A DNA stretch of 64,000 nucleotides from Hyphomicrobiales bacterium (GCA_900471605.1 UCEY01000006.1:62001-126000), one strand, 5' to 3'. Shown: positions 28,071-36,992, counted from the first letter of the stretch. Notes: generated by a model from the letters alone, not told the origin. Numbers and translations are program-made.

Positions 28071-28987
28071 TGGGGGCGTTCATCTTAAGCCGCCTTTTCC
28101 GGGCTCTCGTAGTCCTCGTTTCAACAGTAACTGTTGTCTTCATCGTGCTGCGAATTAGTGGCGACGCCGCGCAGCAAATGCTTCCCGACACAGCCAGTCC
28201 CGAGGCGCTGACCGCGTTCCGCGCCAAATGGGGCCTCGACCGTTCGATTTTCGAGCAATACTTGATTTACGTGTCGAACGCTTTGCAAGGAGATTTCGGC
28301 ACATCCTATGCGGACGGACGTGAGGTCTTTGTCATAGTCAGTGAGCGTATTCCGAAGACACTTCTGCTGACAGTCTCCGCTTTCATACTCAGTATCGCCC
28401 TTGGGATACCGGCAGGAATCCTTGCGGCGGTGCGCCGGGAATCTCCGGTGGACAAGGGTGTCATGGCAGGCGCCGTGCTCGGCTATAGCGTGCCGAACTT
28501 CCTGCTCGGTCTTGTGTTTGTCTTCGTTTTTGCCGTGTGGCTCAGGATCCTTCCGAGTTCAGGAAGTTCGACGTGGAGCCATATGATCCTTCCTGTCGCG
28601 ACCTTCGCCTTGTTCAACGCCGCCGGCATAGCCCGCTTCATGCGGTCTACGTTGATCGACGTCCTTGGCCAACCTTATATTTCCGCTGCGCGCGCGGACG
28701 GCATTCCTAACTGGGAGATCATCCTTTTCCATGCGTTGCCCAATGCGGCTATCCCGATGATCACGACCCTTGGGTTTACCGCTGGCGGCCTTCTGGGCGG
28801 CGCCGTTCTCATTGAGCCGGTGTTCGCCTGGCCGGGATTGGGGAGCGGGTTCGTCGCAGCGACAAGCAGCGGTGATCTTGCCGTCGTCCAGGCGATGATT
28901 CTCCTGTTCACTGCTTTCATGGTGACCATCAATCTCACCGTCGATGTCCTCTATGCCGTTCTCAACCCCAAAATCAGGATGCAGTGA
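28070..28987 (+). CDS. ABC transporter permease, DppB type
   Basis: A 305-residue inner-membrane permease with six hydrophobic segments, the first at about residues 8-28. The EAA-type loop AARADGIPNWEIILFHALPNA is near residue 205. The ATG at 28070 overlaps the preceding TGA and has GAGGAG upstream. It pairs with the next permease to form the channel. Confidence 0.92.
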   Translation: MGAFILSRLFRALVVLVSTVTVVFIVLRISGDAAQQMLPDTASPEALTAFRAKWGLDRSIFEQYLIYVSNALQGDFGTSYADGREVFVIVSERIPKTLLLTVSAFILSIALGIPAGILAAVRRESPVDKGVMAGAVLGYSVPNFLLGLVFVFVFAVWLRILPSSGSSTWSHMILPVATFALFNAAGIARFMRSTLIDVLGQPYISAARADGIPNWEIILFHALPNAAIPMITTLGFTAGGLLGGAVLIEPVFAWPGLGSGFVAATSSGDLAVVQAMILLFTAFMVTINLTVDVLYAVLNPKIRMQ

Positions 28988-28988
28988 C

Positions 28989-29855
28989 ATGGCGACGGCG
29001 GTAACTTCCCGACTGAGCAAGCGCAGCTTCTGGGCACCGTTCCAGCGTATGCCGACAAGCATTGGCCTGTGCTGCGCTTGGATCTCTGTTGTTATCTTCG
29101 TGGGGATCGCTGCAAGGTGGGTAGCCCCGTACGAGTATCTGCATCAAGACCCGCTGGCACGTTTTTCGAAGCCATTTATCTCTGCTGCGCACATGCTGGG
29201 CACCGATTATCTGGGCCGTGATGTGGTGAGCAATTTGCTGGTCGCCACGCAGACGACCCTGATGATTGCGATCATCGGATCGCTCATCTGCGCCATCATT
29301 GGTACGAGCCTTGGTCTCCTTGCTGCCCATTTCGGCGGATGGGTCGATAACGCGATCATGGGCTTTTCCGACGCAATGGCCTCCATCCCCTTTATCATTG
29401 TCGCGCTCGGCGTGCTGGCCATCTTTGGGTCGAGCCCCCTCCTCTTTGTCTTCCTCGTGGGGTTCGCGAACTGGGAGCGATATGCGCGTCTGACAAGAGG
29501 CTTGGTTCTCAGTGCCAAAGAGGAAGGTTATGCAGAAGCCGCCCGCATCGTTGGCGTTCCACCGATGCGCATCTACCTGCGGCACATGCTTCCAAATATA
29601 GCCGGCCCCCTCATTGTTCAGTTCACCGTGAACTTCCCCGAGATCATCCTTCTTGAAAGCGGGCTGAGCTTTCTCGGTCTTGGCATTCAACCTCCTGCTA
29701 CCAGCCTTGGCTTGATGGTCGCCGATGGGCGCAGCTATCTCGCGATCGCCTGGTGGTTGGTTGCCTTCCCAGGGGCAGTGATCGTCCTGACGACACTGTC
29801 GATCAGTCTGCTTGGGGACTACCTCCGCGATCGCTTCGATGCACGGCTACGATAA
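28989..29855 (+). CDS. ABC transporter permease, DppC type
   Basis: A 288-residue permease with an N-terminal membrane segment (IGLCCAWISVVIFVGIAARW) and five more, the binding-protein-dependent permease loop AEAARIVGVPPMRIYLRHMLPN near residue 190 and the family's C-terminal GDYLRDRFDARLR. The start at 28989 is one base after the DppB-type stop. It completes the importer of the acc-like operon. Confidence 0.92.
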   Translation: MATAVTSRLSKRSFWAPFQRMPTSIGLCCAWISVVIFVGIAARWVAPYEYLHQDPLARFSKPFISAAHMLGTDYLGRDVVSNLLVATQTTLMIAIIGSLICAIIGTSLGLLAAHFGGWVDNAIMGFSDAMASIPFIIVALGVLAIFGSSPLLFVFLVGFANWERYARLTRGLVLSAKEEGYAEAARIVGVPPMRIYLRHMLPNIAGPLIVQFTVNFPEIILLESGLSFLGLGIQPPATSLGLMVADGRSYLAIAWWLVAFPGAVIVLTTLSISLLGDYLRDRFDARLR

Positions 29856-29869
29856 TGAAAGGAATTAGA

Positions 29870-30673
29870 ATGAACCCGCTGAGAATGACGCCGGGGACCA
29901 TGCGTCTTGCCGGACATAGGGGCCATAGTGAAGGCGCTCCGGAAAATACCTACGCTGCGTTCCGAGCGGCGCGGGAATTCGCAGGCCCCGGGGTTACCTG
30001 CGAGACTGACCTTCGCATCACCAGCGATGGCGAGCTTGTGCTGATCCATGACGAGACTGTCGACCGCACCACCAACGGGCACGGCCTGGTAAATAAGCTG
30101 ACCTATTCGGAAATCGCTGCCTTGAGCGCGGGCTCGTGGTTTGGCGAGGCGTTCGCTGATGAGCGTCTGCCACGACTTCGCGAGGCGCTTCAGTTTGCTC
30201 GCGAGCACAAGATAATCTATCAGCTGGAACTGAAGACCTACGGTCAGGACGACTTGTTCTTCCCGAAGCTGAAAGCTCTGATCGACGAACTTGGCTGCGC
30301 TGAGCTCTTGCAATTCTCCTCTTTCGACTTCGTGCAATTACGCGCCCTGAAGAAGGCGATCCCGGAAGTTCCCACTGTCGGCCTCTCGCACTCGCGCTTG
30401 ATCGACCCGGCAGCGATTGCGATCGAAGCCAATGTTGATGCGATCAACCTCGAGATTCATCATTTCCCGAGCGGCGAAGCAATGCAGCTGCATGCAGGCG
30501 GGATCGCCACCTTCCTCCATGTGCCTCCGCCCAGCAAGCTGAAAACTCTGAAATCCTACGGCGTCGATATCGAAGCCGACGTGGTCGCGTGGATCCGGGA
30601 TGGTCAGCTCGACCAGCTGATCAGCAATGACGTTTCGCAAGTGGCCAGGCTCAAGGCTGAAGCCAATGGCTGA
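29870..30673 (+). CDS. Glycerophosphodiester phosphodiesterase-family enzyme, AccF-like
   Basis: A 267-residue GDPD-fold hydrolase without signal peptide, so cytoplasmic. Catalytic pieces visible are GHRGHSEGAPENT (first His and Glu), CETDLRITSDGELVLIHD (Glu-Asp metal site and second His) and YQLELK. Classical substrates are glycerophosphodiesters; AccF of Ti plasmids uses the same fold to split agrocinopine (a sugar-phosphate-sugar diester). The gene follows the permease by 14 bases with AAGGA before the ATG at 29870, and overlaps the downstream phosphatase gene by eight bases. The importer-plus-diesterase-plus-phosphatase series argues for an imported phosphodiester as substrate. Confidence 0.88.
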   Translation: MNPLRMTPGTMRLAGHRGHSEGAPENTYAAFRAAREFAGPGVTCETDLRITSDGELVLIHDETVDRTTNGHGLVNKLTYSEIAALSAGSWFGEAFADERLPRLREALQFAREHKIIYQLELKTYGQDDLFFPKLKALIDELGCAELLQFSSFDFVQLRALKKAIPEVPTVGLSHSRLIDPAAIAIEANVDAINLEIHHFPSGEAMQLHAGGIATFLHVPPPSKLKTLKSYGVDIEADVVAWIRDGQLDQLISNDVSQVARLKAEANG

Positions 30674-31472
30674 TAGGCAATTGCAGACTGCAATGGAAGT
30701 GATCGTCGAGGACATCGCGCGCAGGGCGGGAGAATTGGCGCTTTATCACTTCCGCTCCCTCGCCGATCTGCCGGTCGAGAAAAAGGGACATCTCGACTTG
30801 GTCACCAAGGCCGATCGTGAAGTGGAAGACTTTCTGATCGCAGAGCTGCGCAAGGCATTTCCCGGTGACGGCCTGTTCGGAGAAGAAGGCGGCGAAATAC
30901 TCGGAACGTCGGGGCGGATCTGGGTGATTGATCCGATCGACGGAACCTTCAACTTTGTTCGGGGTGGCCAGAATTGGGCAATTTCGATCGGCCTCTATGA
31001 GAACCGCCGGCCGACCTTTGGCGTCATCTTCGCGCCTGCCCGTGACCTGATGCTGGTAGGCGGTATTTCCGTGCCGACGCGGCTGAACGGAAAGCCGATG
31101 TCGCCACTCAAGCCTCTCGACATGTCGCAGGCCGCCATGAGCTTCGGGATCCATCCGACTGTCGCCACCAGTGATCGGCTCGAGCTCATGCGTTTCGTAT
31201 CAGATGAACTGCAGATCAGCTTCCGCATCTGCGGCTCGGCGACCGCATCCTTCATTGAGGTCGCGCTCGGAGAGACGGACGGTTATCTCTCGCTCGGTGA
31301 TTCAACCTGGGACGTCATGGCCGCACTGCCCATCCTGGCTAATCTCGGCGTCTCTCATACGATCGACTGGGATCAGATCGAGCTTTCTGAAAAACTTCGA
31401 TTTGCCTGCGGAAGTGACGACTTCGTCGAGCAATTGCGTCCGCTGCTGCAAAATGTTTCCAGGGTGGCTTAG
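30666..31472 (+). CDS. Inositol monophosphatase-family phosphatase, AccG-like
   Basis: A 268-residue member of the IMPase/FBPase metal-dependent phosphatase family. The metal-binding motifs are LFGEEGGE near residue 72, WVIDPIDGTFNF near residue 91 and STWDVMAALPI near residue 217. Its start overlaps the stop of the diesterase, a sign that both act in sequence: the diesterase would release a sugar (or inositol) phosphate which this enzyme dephosphorylates. In Ti plasmids AccG occupies the same position. The precise substrate is unknown. Confidence 0.88.
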   Translation: MADRQLQTAMEVIVEDIARRAGELALYHFRSLADLPVEKKGHLDLVTKADREVEDFLIAELRKAFPGDGLFGEEGGEILGTSGRIWVIDPIDGTFNFVRGGQNWAISIGLYENRRPTFGVIFAPARDLMLVGGISVPTRLNGKPMSPLKPLDMSQAAMSFGIHPTVATSDRLELMRFVSDELQISFRICGSATASFIEVALGETDGYLSLGDSTWDVMAALPILANLGVSHTIDWDQIELSEKLRFACGSDDFVEQLRPLLQNVSRVA

Positions 31473-31509
31473 CGAGAGATCAAGAGCCAGTTGGAGATTT
31501 GCGCGGCTC

Positions 31510-32118
31510 ATGCCATTTGAAAGATCGAAACAGGCCGCCCTTTCGCAACTCGCGCTTGTCGCGGATAAGCTCTGCCGAGGAGAGATCCTCTGGCAGTATG
31601 CAGCCATCTGCTATCGGCATACTGGTCGGAGCGATGGTTCGGTCGAAGTGCTGTTGATTACCAGTCGAGACAGCGGCAGGTGGGTTATTCCCAAGGGCTG
31701 GCCGATGCGGAAGAAAAAGCCGCATGAAGTCGCAAGCCGGGAGGCCTGGGAAGAAGCCGGAGTCAGGGGCCGCATTCGTAAGAAGCCATGGGGATACTAC
31801 ACTTACGTAAAAAAACTCGACGGCGGCGAATTGGTCCCGGCCATGGTGCAGGTGCATCTGATTGACGCGCGAGAGATCGACAACGAGTTCCCGGAACGAG
31901 ACCAGCGAAGACTTGAATGGTTTGCGCCTGCCATCGCGGCGTCCTCGGGCAGCGAACCGGAACTGCGCGGCCTGATCACGAAGCTCGAACAACGTGAGAA
32001 GCGTCGCTTTCGATCATCGCCGGAGACCTTAGACGACGCTACCCTCATTTTGCGCAAGGAGACAGACTGTGGACAAAGGGTTGCTCAGAAAAACGGCGGA
32101 CTTGCGCGGCGTCGCTGA
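31510..32118 (+). CDS. Nudix hydrolase, diphosphoinositol-polyphosphate type
   Basis: A 202-residue protein with a Nudix domain in residues about 20-150: WVIPKGWPMRKKKPHEVASR followed by EAWEEAGV, the Nudix box with its REAWEEAG core intact. The PKGWP form is that of small rhizobial Nudix enzymes related to diadenosine/diphosphoinositol polyphosphate hydrolases. The start at 31510 lacks a clear ribosome site, so upstream translation may feed it. The C-terminal 50 bases overlap the next gene. It is not part of the classical acc operon; whether it serves the pathway or cleans up a by-product is open. Confidence 0.8.
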   Translation: MPFERSKQAALSQLALVADKLCRGEILWQYAAICYRHTGRSDGSVEVLLITSRDSGRWVIPKGWPMRKKKPHEVASREAWEEAGVRGRIRKKPWGYYTYVKKLDGGELVPAMVQVHLIDAREIDNEFPERDQRRLEWFAPAIAASSGSEPELRGLITKLEQREKRRFRSSPETLDDATLILRKETDCGQRVAQKNGGLARRR

Positions 32119-33046
32119 CATTCGTCTGGTAACTCTGGAAGACGGGCCCGGCAGAGGACAGCGTCTCCTCATCGGCCGCAATGCGAATGGGGTCAGGTTC
32201 GAGGTTGCCGTCGACCGCGGCTTCGATATCTCAGAGGTTTCCTACAAGGGCTTCAATATTGGTTGGCAATCCCCGGCGCAGATGCCGTTCCCTTTGCACG
32301 ATCCAGGGTCGGAGGAAGGCTGGGGGTTTTTGCGCAACTTCGATGGTTTCATGGTCACATGCGGTCTCGACCACTTCAGCCGTCCTCACGAAGCCGACGT
32401 CAGCCACTACAACCACCCACACCTCAAGACGAGAAAGATGCCGCTTCATGGACGAATCTCGGTCGAAAAGGCGCGGTTGCTGAGCTACGGCGTGGACGCG
32501 GAGAGCCGTGAAATTTCAAGCGAGGCAATCGTGAGGCAAGCAAGCCTATTCGGTGAAACCCTCGAGTTGCGTCGCAGGATCAGGCTTCCAGTGTTCGGCT
32601 CGGAGTTGATCGTGGAGGACACGGTGACAAACCGTGGCTTTCGCCCGACTGACCACGCCCTCATGTATCATGTCAATTTCGGCTATCCATTTCTTGACGA
32701 CACTCTGACGGTTGAGGGTCTGCCGGATCCACTTCTTTCCGAGCTTCGATCTTACCCTCCACGTCCCTCCGATGATTTCGGCGAGAAGGTCGATGTCGTC
32801 GACAGCCGTATTACTCCGCACCAGGCCCCTGTCGTTCTGCGCAACGAGCAATGCGGGATCGGAGTATCATTCGACTATAGTCAGGCGACCCTTCCTAAGC
32901 TCGCGGTGTGGCGTGCTTATCAATCGGGGATCTTCGCGCTGGGAATCGAGCCGAGGACCGATCTTCGGGCCGGCGATCAACGATTGCTGGGACCGGGAGA
33001 AAGCCGACAATATTATCTTCGGATCGGTGTCGCTGAACTCAAGTAG
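32069..33046 (+). CDS. DUF4432 / aldose 1-epimerase-like protein
   Basis: A 325-residue protein of the aldose-epimerase fold, DUF4432 branch. Recognisable pieces are VAVDRGFDISEVSYKGFNIGW near residue 50, GFMVTCGLDH, MPLHGRIS, a YHVNFGYPFLD stretch and the C-terminal GPGESRQYYLRIGV. It starts with GTG at 32069, seven bases after AAGGAG, inside the end of the Nudix gene. A mutarotase here suggests that the phosphodiester taken up contains a reducing sugar. Last gene of the operon. Confidence 0.82.
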   Translation: MDKGLLRKTADLRGVADIRLVTLEDGPGRGQRLLIGRNANGVRFEVAVDRGFDISEVSYKGFNIGWQSPAQMPFPLHDPGSEEGWGFLRNFDGFMVTCGLDHFSRPHEADVSHYNHPHLKTRKMPLHGRISVEKARLLSYGVDAESREISSEAIVRQASLFGETLELRRRIRLPVFGSELIVEDTVTNRGFRPTDHALMYHVNFGYPFLDDTLTVEGLPDPLLSELRSYPPRPSDDFGEKVDVVDSRITPHQAPVVLRNEQCGIGVSFDYSQATLPKLAVWRAYQSGIFALGIEPRTDLRAGDQRLLGPGESRQYYLRIGVAELK

Positions 33047-33052
33047 GTTGCT

Positions 33053-33079
33053 GTTTGCGAGTGGCAAAAAATGCCGCAA
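33053..33079 (+). terminator. Weak terminator-like hairpin after the acc-like operon
   Basis: TTGC and GGCA pair with TGCC and GCAA around an A-rich loop, with a four-base bulge on the 5' side. No T-run follows. It lies between convergent stops. Confidence 0.3.
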
Positions 33080-33179
33080 AATGGACCGGCAGGTGCACAG
33101 GTAGTCAAGAAAATTGCCAGTCATTGTCACCGCGGGCGAGACAAGCATATGCCACCACCACCCCCGCTCGGTGCGCGCC

Positions 33180-34082
33180 CTAGGCCGCGCGGACCAACAT
33201 TTCAATAAAGGCGCGCACCGCCGGGTTGGTGCGTCGGCTTTGCGGCCAGACGGCGGTGACGTTGTGCCGCTCGACGGAAAACTCGGTAAGGATCGGCGTC
33301 AACTGCGCGCGGTTGACCCAGGCGGTCGCGGCAAAGCTCGTGGCCATTCCAATGCCTGCGCCTGCCGCGATTGCGGTCATGACGCCTTCACTTGCATCGA
33401 CTACAATACCTGATGATGGAACGATTTCGACCTCACGTTCCCCGATCCGGAACGGCCATCGGAAAAGCTGGCCCGTGCTTTTGTAGCGTAAGTTGACGGT
33501 TTCGTGCTCGACTAACTCGTCAGGATGTCGTGGGGTACCGTGCTCGGCCAGGTATTCAGGCGATGCGTAACAACACAGCCGATGTGGGGAGAGACGCCGA
33601 GACAGAAGGCGTGAGTCGTCAAGGTCCCCTATGCGGATCGCTAGATCGACCCCTTCGGCAATCAGGTCGATCATATGGTCGCTGAGCCGCAAGTCGATCG
33701 TCACGCTTGGGTACCGCTTCCTGAACTCCGCAACGGTTGGAGCGATGACATGAAGGCCAATCGGTAGGGAAGTCGCAATTTTAAGGTTTCCAGAGGGTGC
33801 AGCGCGGGCCGCCTTTGCCACTTGCTCGATTTCCTCTGCGTCTCGCAAAAGCTGAAGGGCCCGCTCATGCAATTCCCGCCCCTCGGTGGTCAGCGTCAAC
33901 GAGCGCGTCGTGCGGGTGAAAAGGCAAACCCCAAGCCGATCTTCAAGCCGCTGAACGCTCTTGCTGACAGCCGACGGAGAAATGGACAGCGATCGGGCTG
34001 CAGCCGTGTAGCTGCCCAACGATCCAGCCTTCGCAAAGGCGATGAGACCCGTCAGCCTGTCCAAACCGATTTGTTCCGTCAT
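33180..34082 (-). CDS. LysR-family transcriptional regulator
   Basis: A 300-residue LysR protein: helix-turn-helix at about residues 20-60 ([20 protein letters not shown]), then [21 protein letters not shown], typical of the group controlling oxidoreductases. I take the ATG at 34082 ([10 protein letters not shown]) because the family's N-terminus begins here; the frame runs on to 34124. It is divergent from the quinone-reductase-like gene at 34174, with a LysR-box palindrome in between, so it probably controls both itself and that gene. Confidence 0.85.
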   Translation of the reverse strand: MTEQIGLDRLTGLIAFAKAGSLGSYTAAARSLSISPSAVSKSVQRLEDRLGVCLFTRTTRSLTLTTEGRELHERALQLLRDAEEIEQVAKAARAAPSGNLKIATSLPIGLHVIAPTVAEFRKRYPSVTIDLRLSDHMIDLIAEGVDLAIRIGDLDDSRLLSRRLSPHRLCCYASPEYLAEHGTPRHPDELVEHETVNLRYKSTGQLFRWPFRIGEREVEIVPSSGIVVDASEGVMTAIAAGAGIGMATSFAATAWVNRAQLTPILTEFSVERHNVTAVWPQSRRTNPAVRAFIEMLVRAA

Positions 34083-34087
34083 GGAAT

Positions 34088-34104
34088 TACTAAAGCGAAT
34101 AGTA
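34088..34104. promoter_or_regulatory. Candidate LysR box in a divergent promoter
   Basis: TACTA-N7-TAGTA, a perfect interrupted palindrome, lies six bases from the LysR start codon and 70 bases from the reductase start. It fits the T-N11-A class of LysR sites. Confidence 0.5.
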
Positions 34105-34173
34105 GCGCAATTATCAATATGCACGGCCTTCCCTATTTCCTTGGAGACAAAGAATTCAAGTGACGAGGTTACG

Positions 34174-35190
34174 ATGACTGAGATGATGGAAGCAGTCCGG
34201 CTGCATGAATTTGGTGGCCCCGATGTTCTCGTGTACGAGGATGCTCCTCGACCTGCACCAGCGAGCGACGAAGTTCTGGTCCGTGTTCACGCTGCCAGCA
34301 TCAACCCTCCCGACCTTTATCTGCGAGACGGCTACCGAGCATTGCCTCCTGAATGGCGGCCGAATGCAACGTTTCCGCTGATCCTGGGAACGGACGTGTC
34401 GGGGGCCGTCGCTGCAGTGGGTGAAGATGTATCCGAGTTCGGCATTGGCGATGAGGTTTATGCCATGGTCCGCTTCCCGGATGATCTGATGAAAGGCAGC
34501 GGTGCATACGCCGATTATGTCAGCGTGCCCGCATCGGAACTCGCAAAGAAGCCATCGGGGATCGATCATCTTCATGCGGCCGGCGCGCCGATGTCGGCTC
34601 TTACGGTCTGGCAGTTTCTTGTGGAGCTTGGCCATGGCTTCGCCAATCCTTTTCAATCTTTGCCCCATGCGCCGATTCCGCTTGCGGGCAAACGCGTCCT
34701 GATCAATGGCGCAGGTGGCGGCGTCGGCCACCTTGCGGTCCAGATTGCAAAATGGAAGGGGGCTGACGTCACCGCCGTCGCTTCGGGCAAGCATGAGACG
34801 CTTCTTCGCGAACTTGGTGCCAACCAGTTCATCGACTACACCAAGAGGTCCATAGAAGACGTCGCACAGGATTTCGATCTGGTGATGGATGCCGTGGGAG
34901 GCGCGAACATCGAACGCTTCTTGAAGGTCATCAAGCCGGGCGGGGCTCTCTTCCTCGTCAACCCCTTGGGCTTTTCCGGTCACGAGGAGGCGACAAAACG
35001 CGGGATCATCGTCTCGTCCGCACAGGTTCGCTCAAGCGGCGCGCAACTGGGCGAGATCGGTCGATTGCTCGACGACGGTACGCTTCGCGTGGTCATCGAC
35101 AGCGAGTTTCCCTTAGCGCAGGCATCTGCTGCCCATCAGCGCGCCACGCAGGGAAGCATTCAGGGCAAGATCGTCCTCAGCGCGGTTTGA
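34174..35190 (+). CDS. NADP-dependent alcohol/quinone oxidoreductase (MDR superfamily)
   Basis: A 338-residue zinc-independent medium-chain reductase. The GroES-like part covers residues about 28-130 ([20 protein letters not shown]), and the Rossmann motif [18 protein letters not shown] lies near residue 178. The closest families are quinone reductases and 2-alkenal reductases; substrate not known. The ATG at 34174 has GAGG five bases upstream. It is divergent from the LysR gene and followed after 60 bases by the small ABM-domain protein, likely in the same transcript. Confidence 0.85.
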   Translation: MTEMMEAVRLHEFGGPDVLVYEDAPRPAPASDEVLVRVHAASINPPDLYLRDGYRALPPEWRPNATFPLILGTDVSGAVAAVGEDVSEFGIGDEVYAMVRFPDDLMKGSGAYADYVSVPASELAKKPSGIDHLHAAGAPMSALTVWQFLVELGHGFANPFQSLPHAPIPLAGKRVLINGAGGGVGHLAVQIAKWKGADVTAVASGKHETLLRELGANQFIDYTKRSIEDVAQDFDLVMDAVGGANIERFLKVIKPGGALFLVNPLGFSGHEEATKRGIIVSSAQVRSSGAQLGEIGRLLDDGTLRVVIDSEFPLAQASAAHQRATQGSIQGKIVLSAV

Positions 35191-35250
35191 TGGACATTAG
35201 GTCAGGCGGCTGCATTCAGCTGCTGACACTCTACAGATAAGGCAAGCATC

Positions 35251-35550
35251 ATGCTGATAATAATGGGATACATGCACATCGATCCTGCCGAGGTTCTGCA
35301 ATTTGTTGCGGAACTGAAGGATCTTGCGGTCGTGACAAGACAGCGGCCCGGCAACATATTTTACGACGCCGCACTTGCCGATCCCGAGGCGGGTACGCTG
35401 CTGATCGCGGAACGTTGGGTCGATCAGCAGGCGCTAAGCGCTCATCTCGATGCGGAAGACACCAAAGCTTTCGTTGCGCGCTGGCAGGGACGTGTGCGGG
35501 GCGATATAAGGAAGTTCGACGCGACAAATGAAAGAGGCTTGATGGATTGA
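35251..35550 (+). CDS. Antibiotic biosynthesis monooxygenase (ABM)-domain protein
   Basis: A 99-residue single-domain dimeric alpha/beta-barrel protein: RQRPGNIFYDAALADPEAGT and LIAERWVDQQALSAHLDAEDT match the ABM fold (putative quinol monooxygenase, YgiN-like). The ATG at 35251 has AAGG upstream. Pairing with a quinone-type reductase, as here, is a known association and suggests quinone or phenol detoxification, which remains inference. Confidence 0.78.
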   Translation: MLIIMGYMHIDPAEVLQFVAELKDLAVVTRQRPGNIFYDAALADPEAGTLLIAERWVDQQALSAHLDAEDTKAFVARWQGRVRGDIRKFDATNERGLMD

Positions 35551-35601
35551 AGGATTGTCTCGGCCGCTCGGCCGGCATTCTCGACAAACCTTCACGACAT
35601 T

Positions 35602-35817
35602 TCAGGTGCTGGCCGCCGGCCAGTCATTGGCGGGCTCCTCGATTTGACCTTCCGATGCGTCATCCGCCGGGTCTGGATCACGTTCATTGGCACCCCGAAG
35701 GCGCTCGATTTCCTCGACCGCGGCCTGAAAAACATCGGCCTGCCGCGCTCCGGAAACGACCGCCTGATCCACCAGGTTCGCAAGACCGCTTCGAAACTCT
35801 TCGCGCCAGTCAGCCAT
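35602..35817 (-). CDS. Small conserved hypothetical protein coupled to exonuclease III
   Basis: A 71-residue acidic protein (MADWREEFRSGLANLVDQAV). No domain recognised. The ATG at 35817 overlaps the xth stop by eight bases and has AAGGAA in front, so it is translated with the exonuclease. I have seen similar short proteins in rhizobia. Confidence 0.65.
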   Translation of the reverse strand: MADWREEFRSGLANLVDQAVVSGARQADVFQAAVEEIERLRGANERDPDPADDASEGQIEEPANDWPAAST

Positions 35818-36616
35818 CGTTCAGTTTCCTTCTTTTAATTGGTTTGTCGGATAGCTCGATCCAGACGGGCGCATGATCGCTGGTGTGCTCCCAGCCGCGC
35901 ACGTGTTTGTCGACTTCTGCTTTTTTCAAGCGTGCAGCGAGGTCGGGGCTGAGCAAAAAGTGATCGAGCCTCAGTCCGGCGTCGCGCGCGTAAGCATTTC
36001 GGAAATAATCCCAGAAGGTGTAGATGCGCTCCCCGGGATGCAGTTCACGCAGCGCATCCGTCCAGCCCTGGCCGACCAGTTTGCGAAACGCTTCACGCAC
36101 TTCGACGCGAAACAGTGCATCGTCCGTCCAACGCTCGGGTTTGTAGACATCGAGTTCTGTCGGCATGACATTGTAGTCACCGACCAGCACGACCGGCACC
36201 TCAAGCTCCAGCAATTTGGCGGCATAGTCATACAAGCGCTGAAACCAGCGGAGCTTGTAGTCGAACTTCGGGCCAGGATAGGGATTGCCGTTTGGAAGAT
36301 AGAGGCCGCCAATCACCACCCCATCCACGATGGCCTCGATATACCGGCTTTGCTCATCTTCTGGCTCTCCCGGAAGACCTTTACGCGTCAGGTGCGGCTC
36401 GTGCCCGCGCGCGAGGATGGCAACTCCGTTCCAGGATTTCTGGCCATGCCAGACAGCACCATAGCCGGCGGCCGCGATAGCCTTGGCAGGGAATTTGGCG
36501 TCGGGTGCCTTCAGCTCCTGGAGGATGACCGCATCCGGCTCCGCCTCGTGCAGCCACCGAAGCAGAAGATCGAGGCGACCGTTTACGCCATTGACGTTAT
36601 AGGTCGCGATCTTCAC
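35810..36616 (-). CDS. xth: Exodeoxyribonuclease III (AP endonuclease)
   Basis: A 268-residue enzyme of the exonuclease III family, acting in base-excision repair on abasic sites and 3' blocks. The metal and catalytic residues are in ATYNVNGVNGR, ILQELKAPD (Glu near 38), VLVGDYNVMPTELD (Asp, Asn), LRLDHFLLSP and HTSDHAPVW (final Asp-His). The ATG at 36616 overlaps the TGA of the small upstream gene (ATGA). A rhizobial chromosome usually has its own xth copies, so this one is likely an accessory duplicate within the repair island. Confidence 0.92.
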   Translation of the reverse strand: MKIATYNVNGVNGRLDLLLRWLHEAEPDAVILQELKAPDAKFPAKAIAAAGYGAVWHGQKSWNGVAILARGHEPHLTRKGLPGEPEDEQSRYIEAIVDGVVIGGLYLPNGNPYPGPKFDYKLRWFQRLYDYAAKLLELEVPVVLVGDYNVMPTELDVYKPERWTDDALFRVEVREAFRKLVGQGWTDALRELHPGERIYTFWDYFRNAYARDAGLRLDHFLLSPDLAARLKKAEVDKHVRGWEHTSDHAPVWIELSDKPIKRRKLNDG

Positions 36617-36792
36617 TTGCGCTTGTGATCGCCCTTGTCGCCCTCACCCGGCTTGGCATCGTGCTTCGCGTCATGACGCTTGTCGGCGGACAGGGAACGG
36701 CCGACATCGACGGACTCCTTGAACTTGCCCTCTTCGTCTCGGCGGACGTAGCGTTTGTCGGTACCGGTATCGATGAGCTCACGCTTGCTCAT
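36613..36792 (-). CDS. Small charged hypothetical protein
   Basis: A 59-residue, highly charged protein (RELIDTGTDKRYVRRDEEGK and a Lys/Asp/His-rich tail), probably unstructured. The ATG at 36792 has AGGAGAG upstream, and the TGA overlaps the xth ATG, so it leads the small operon 36792-35602. Function unknown; similar proteins occur near stress genes in rhizobia. Confidence 0.68.
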   Translation of the reverse strand: MSKRELIDTGTDKRYVRRDEEGKFKESVDVGRSLSADKRHDAKHDAKPGEGDKGDHKRK

Positions 36793-36931
36793 GGGACTCT
36801 CCTGCGGTTGCGATACGTCAATAACTCGCGAGGCTACGAAAAGATGCATCGATTCCAGCAGCTTGATCCTGCTCCCCAGGTTGCATCGAAGAACTGAATC
36901 AAGTCATTGAAAAAGAGTCGCTTTTCGGGCC

Positions 36932-36957
36932 GGAACGATTCGCTCACTGATCCGGTT
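36932..36957 (+). promoter_or_regulatory. EcfG/RpoE2-type promoter before the ku pair
   Basis: GGAAC (36932-36936), 17 bases, then GGTT (36954-36957) fits the alphaproteobacterial general-stress sigma consensus GGAAC-N16/17-CGTT with one mismatch, 36 bases before the first ku start. Stress-sigma control of some ku genes is known in Sinorhizobium meliloti. Confidence 0.55.
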
Positions 36958-36992
36958 GAATCGCCAAAGTTGCGTTTCGTATGGAGAGTTCG

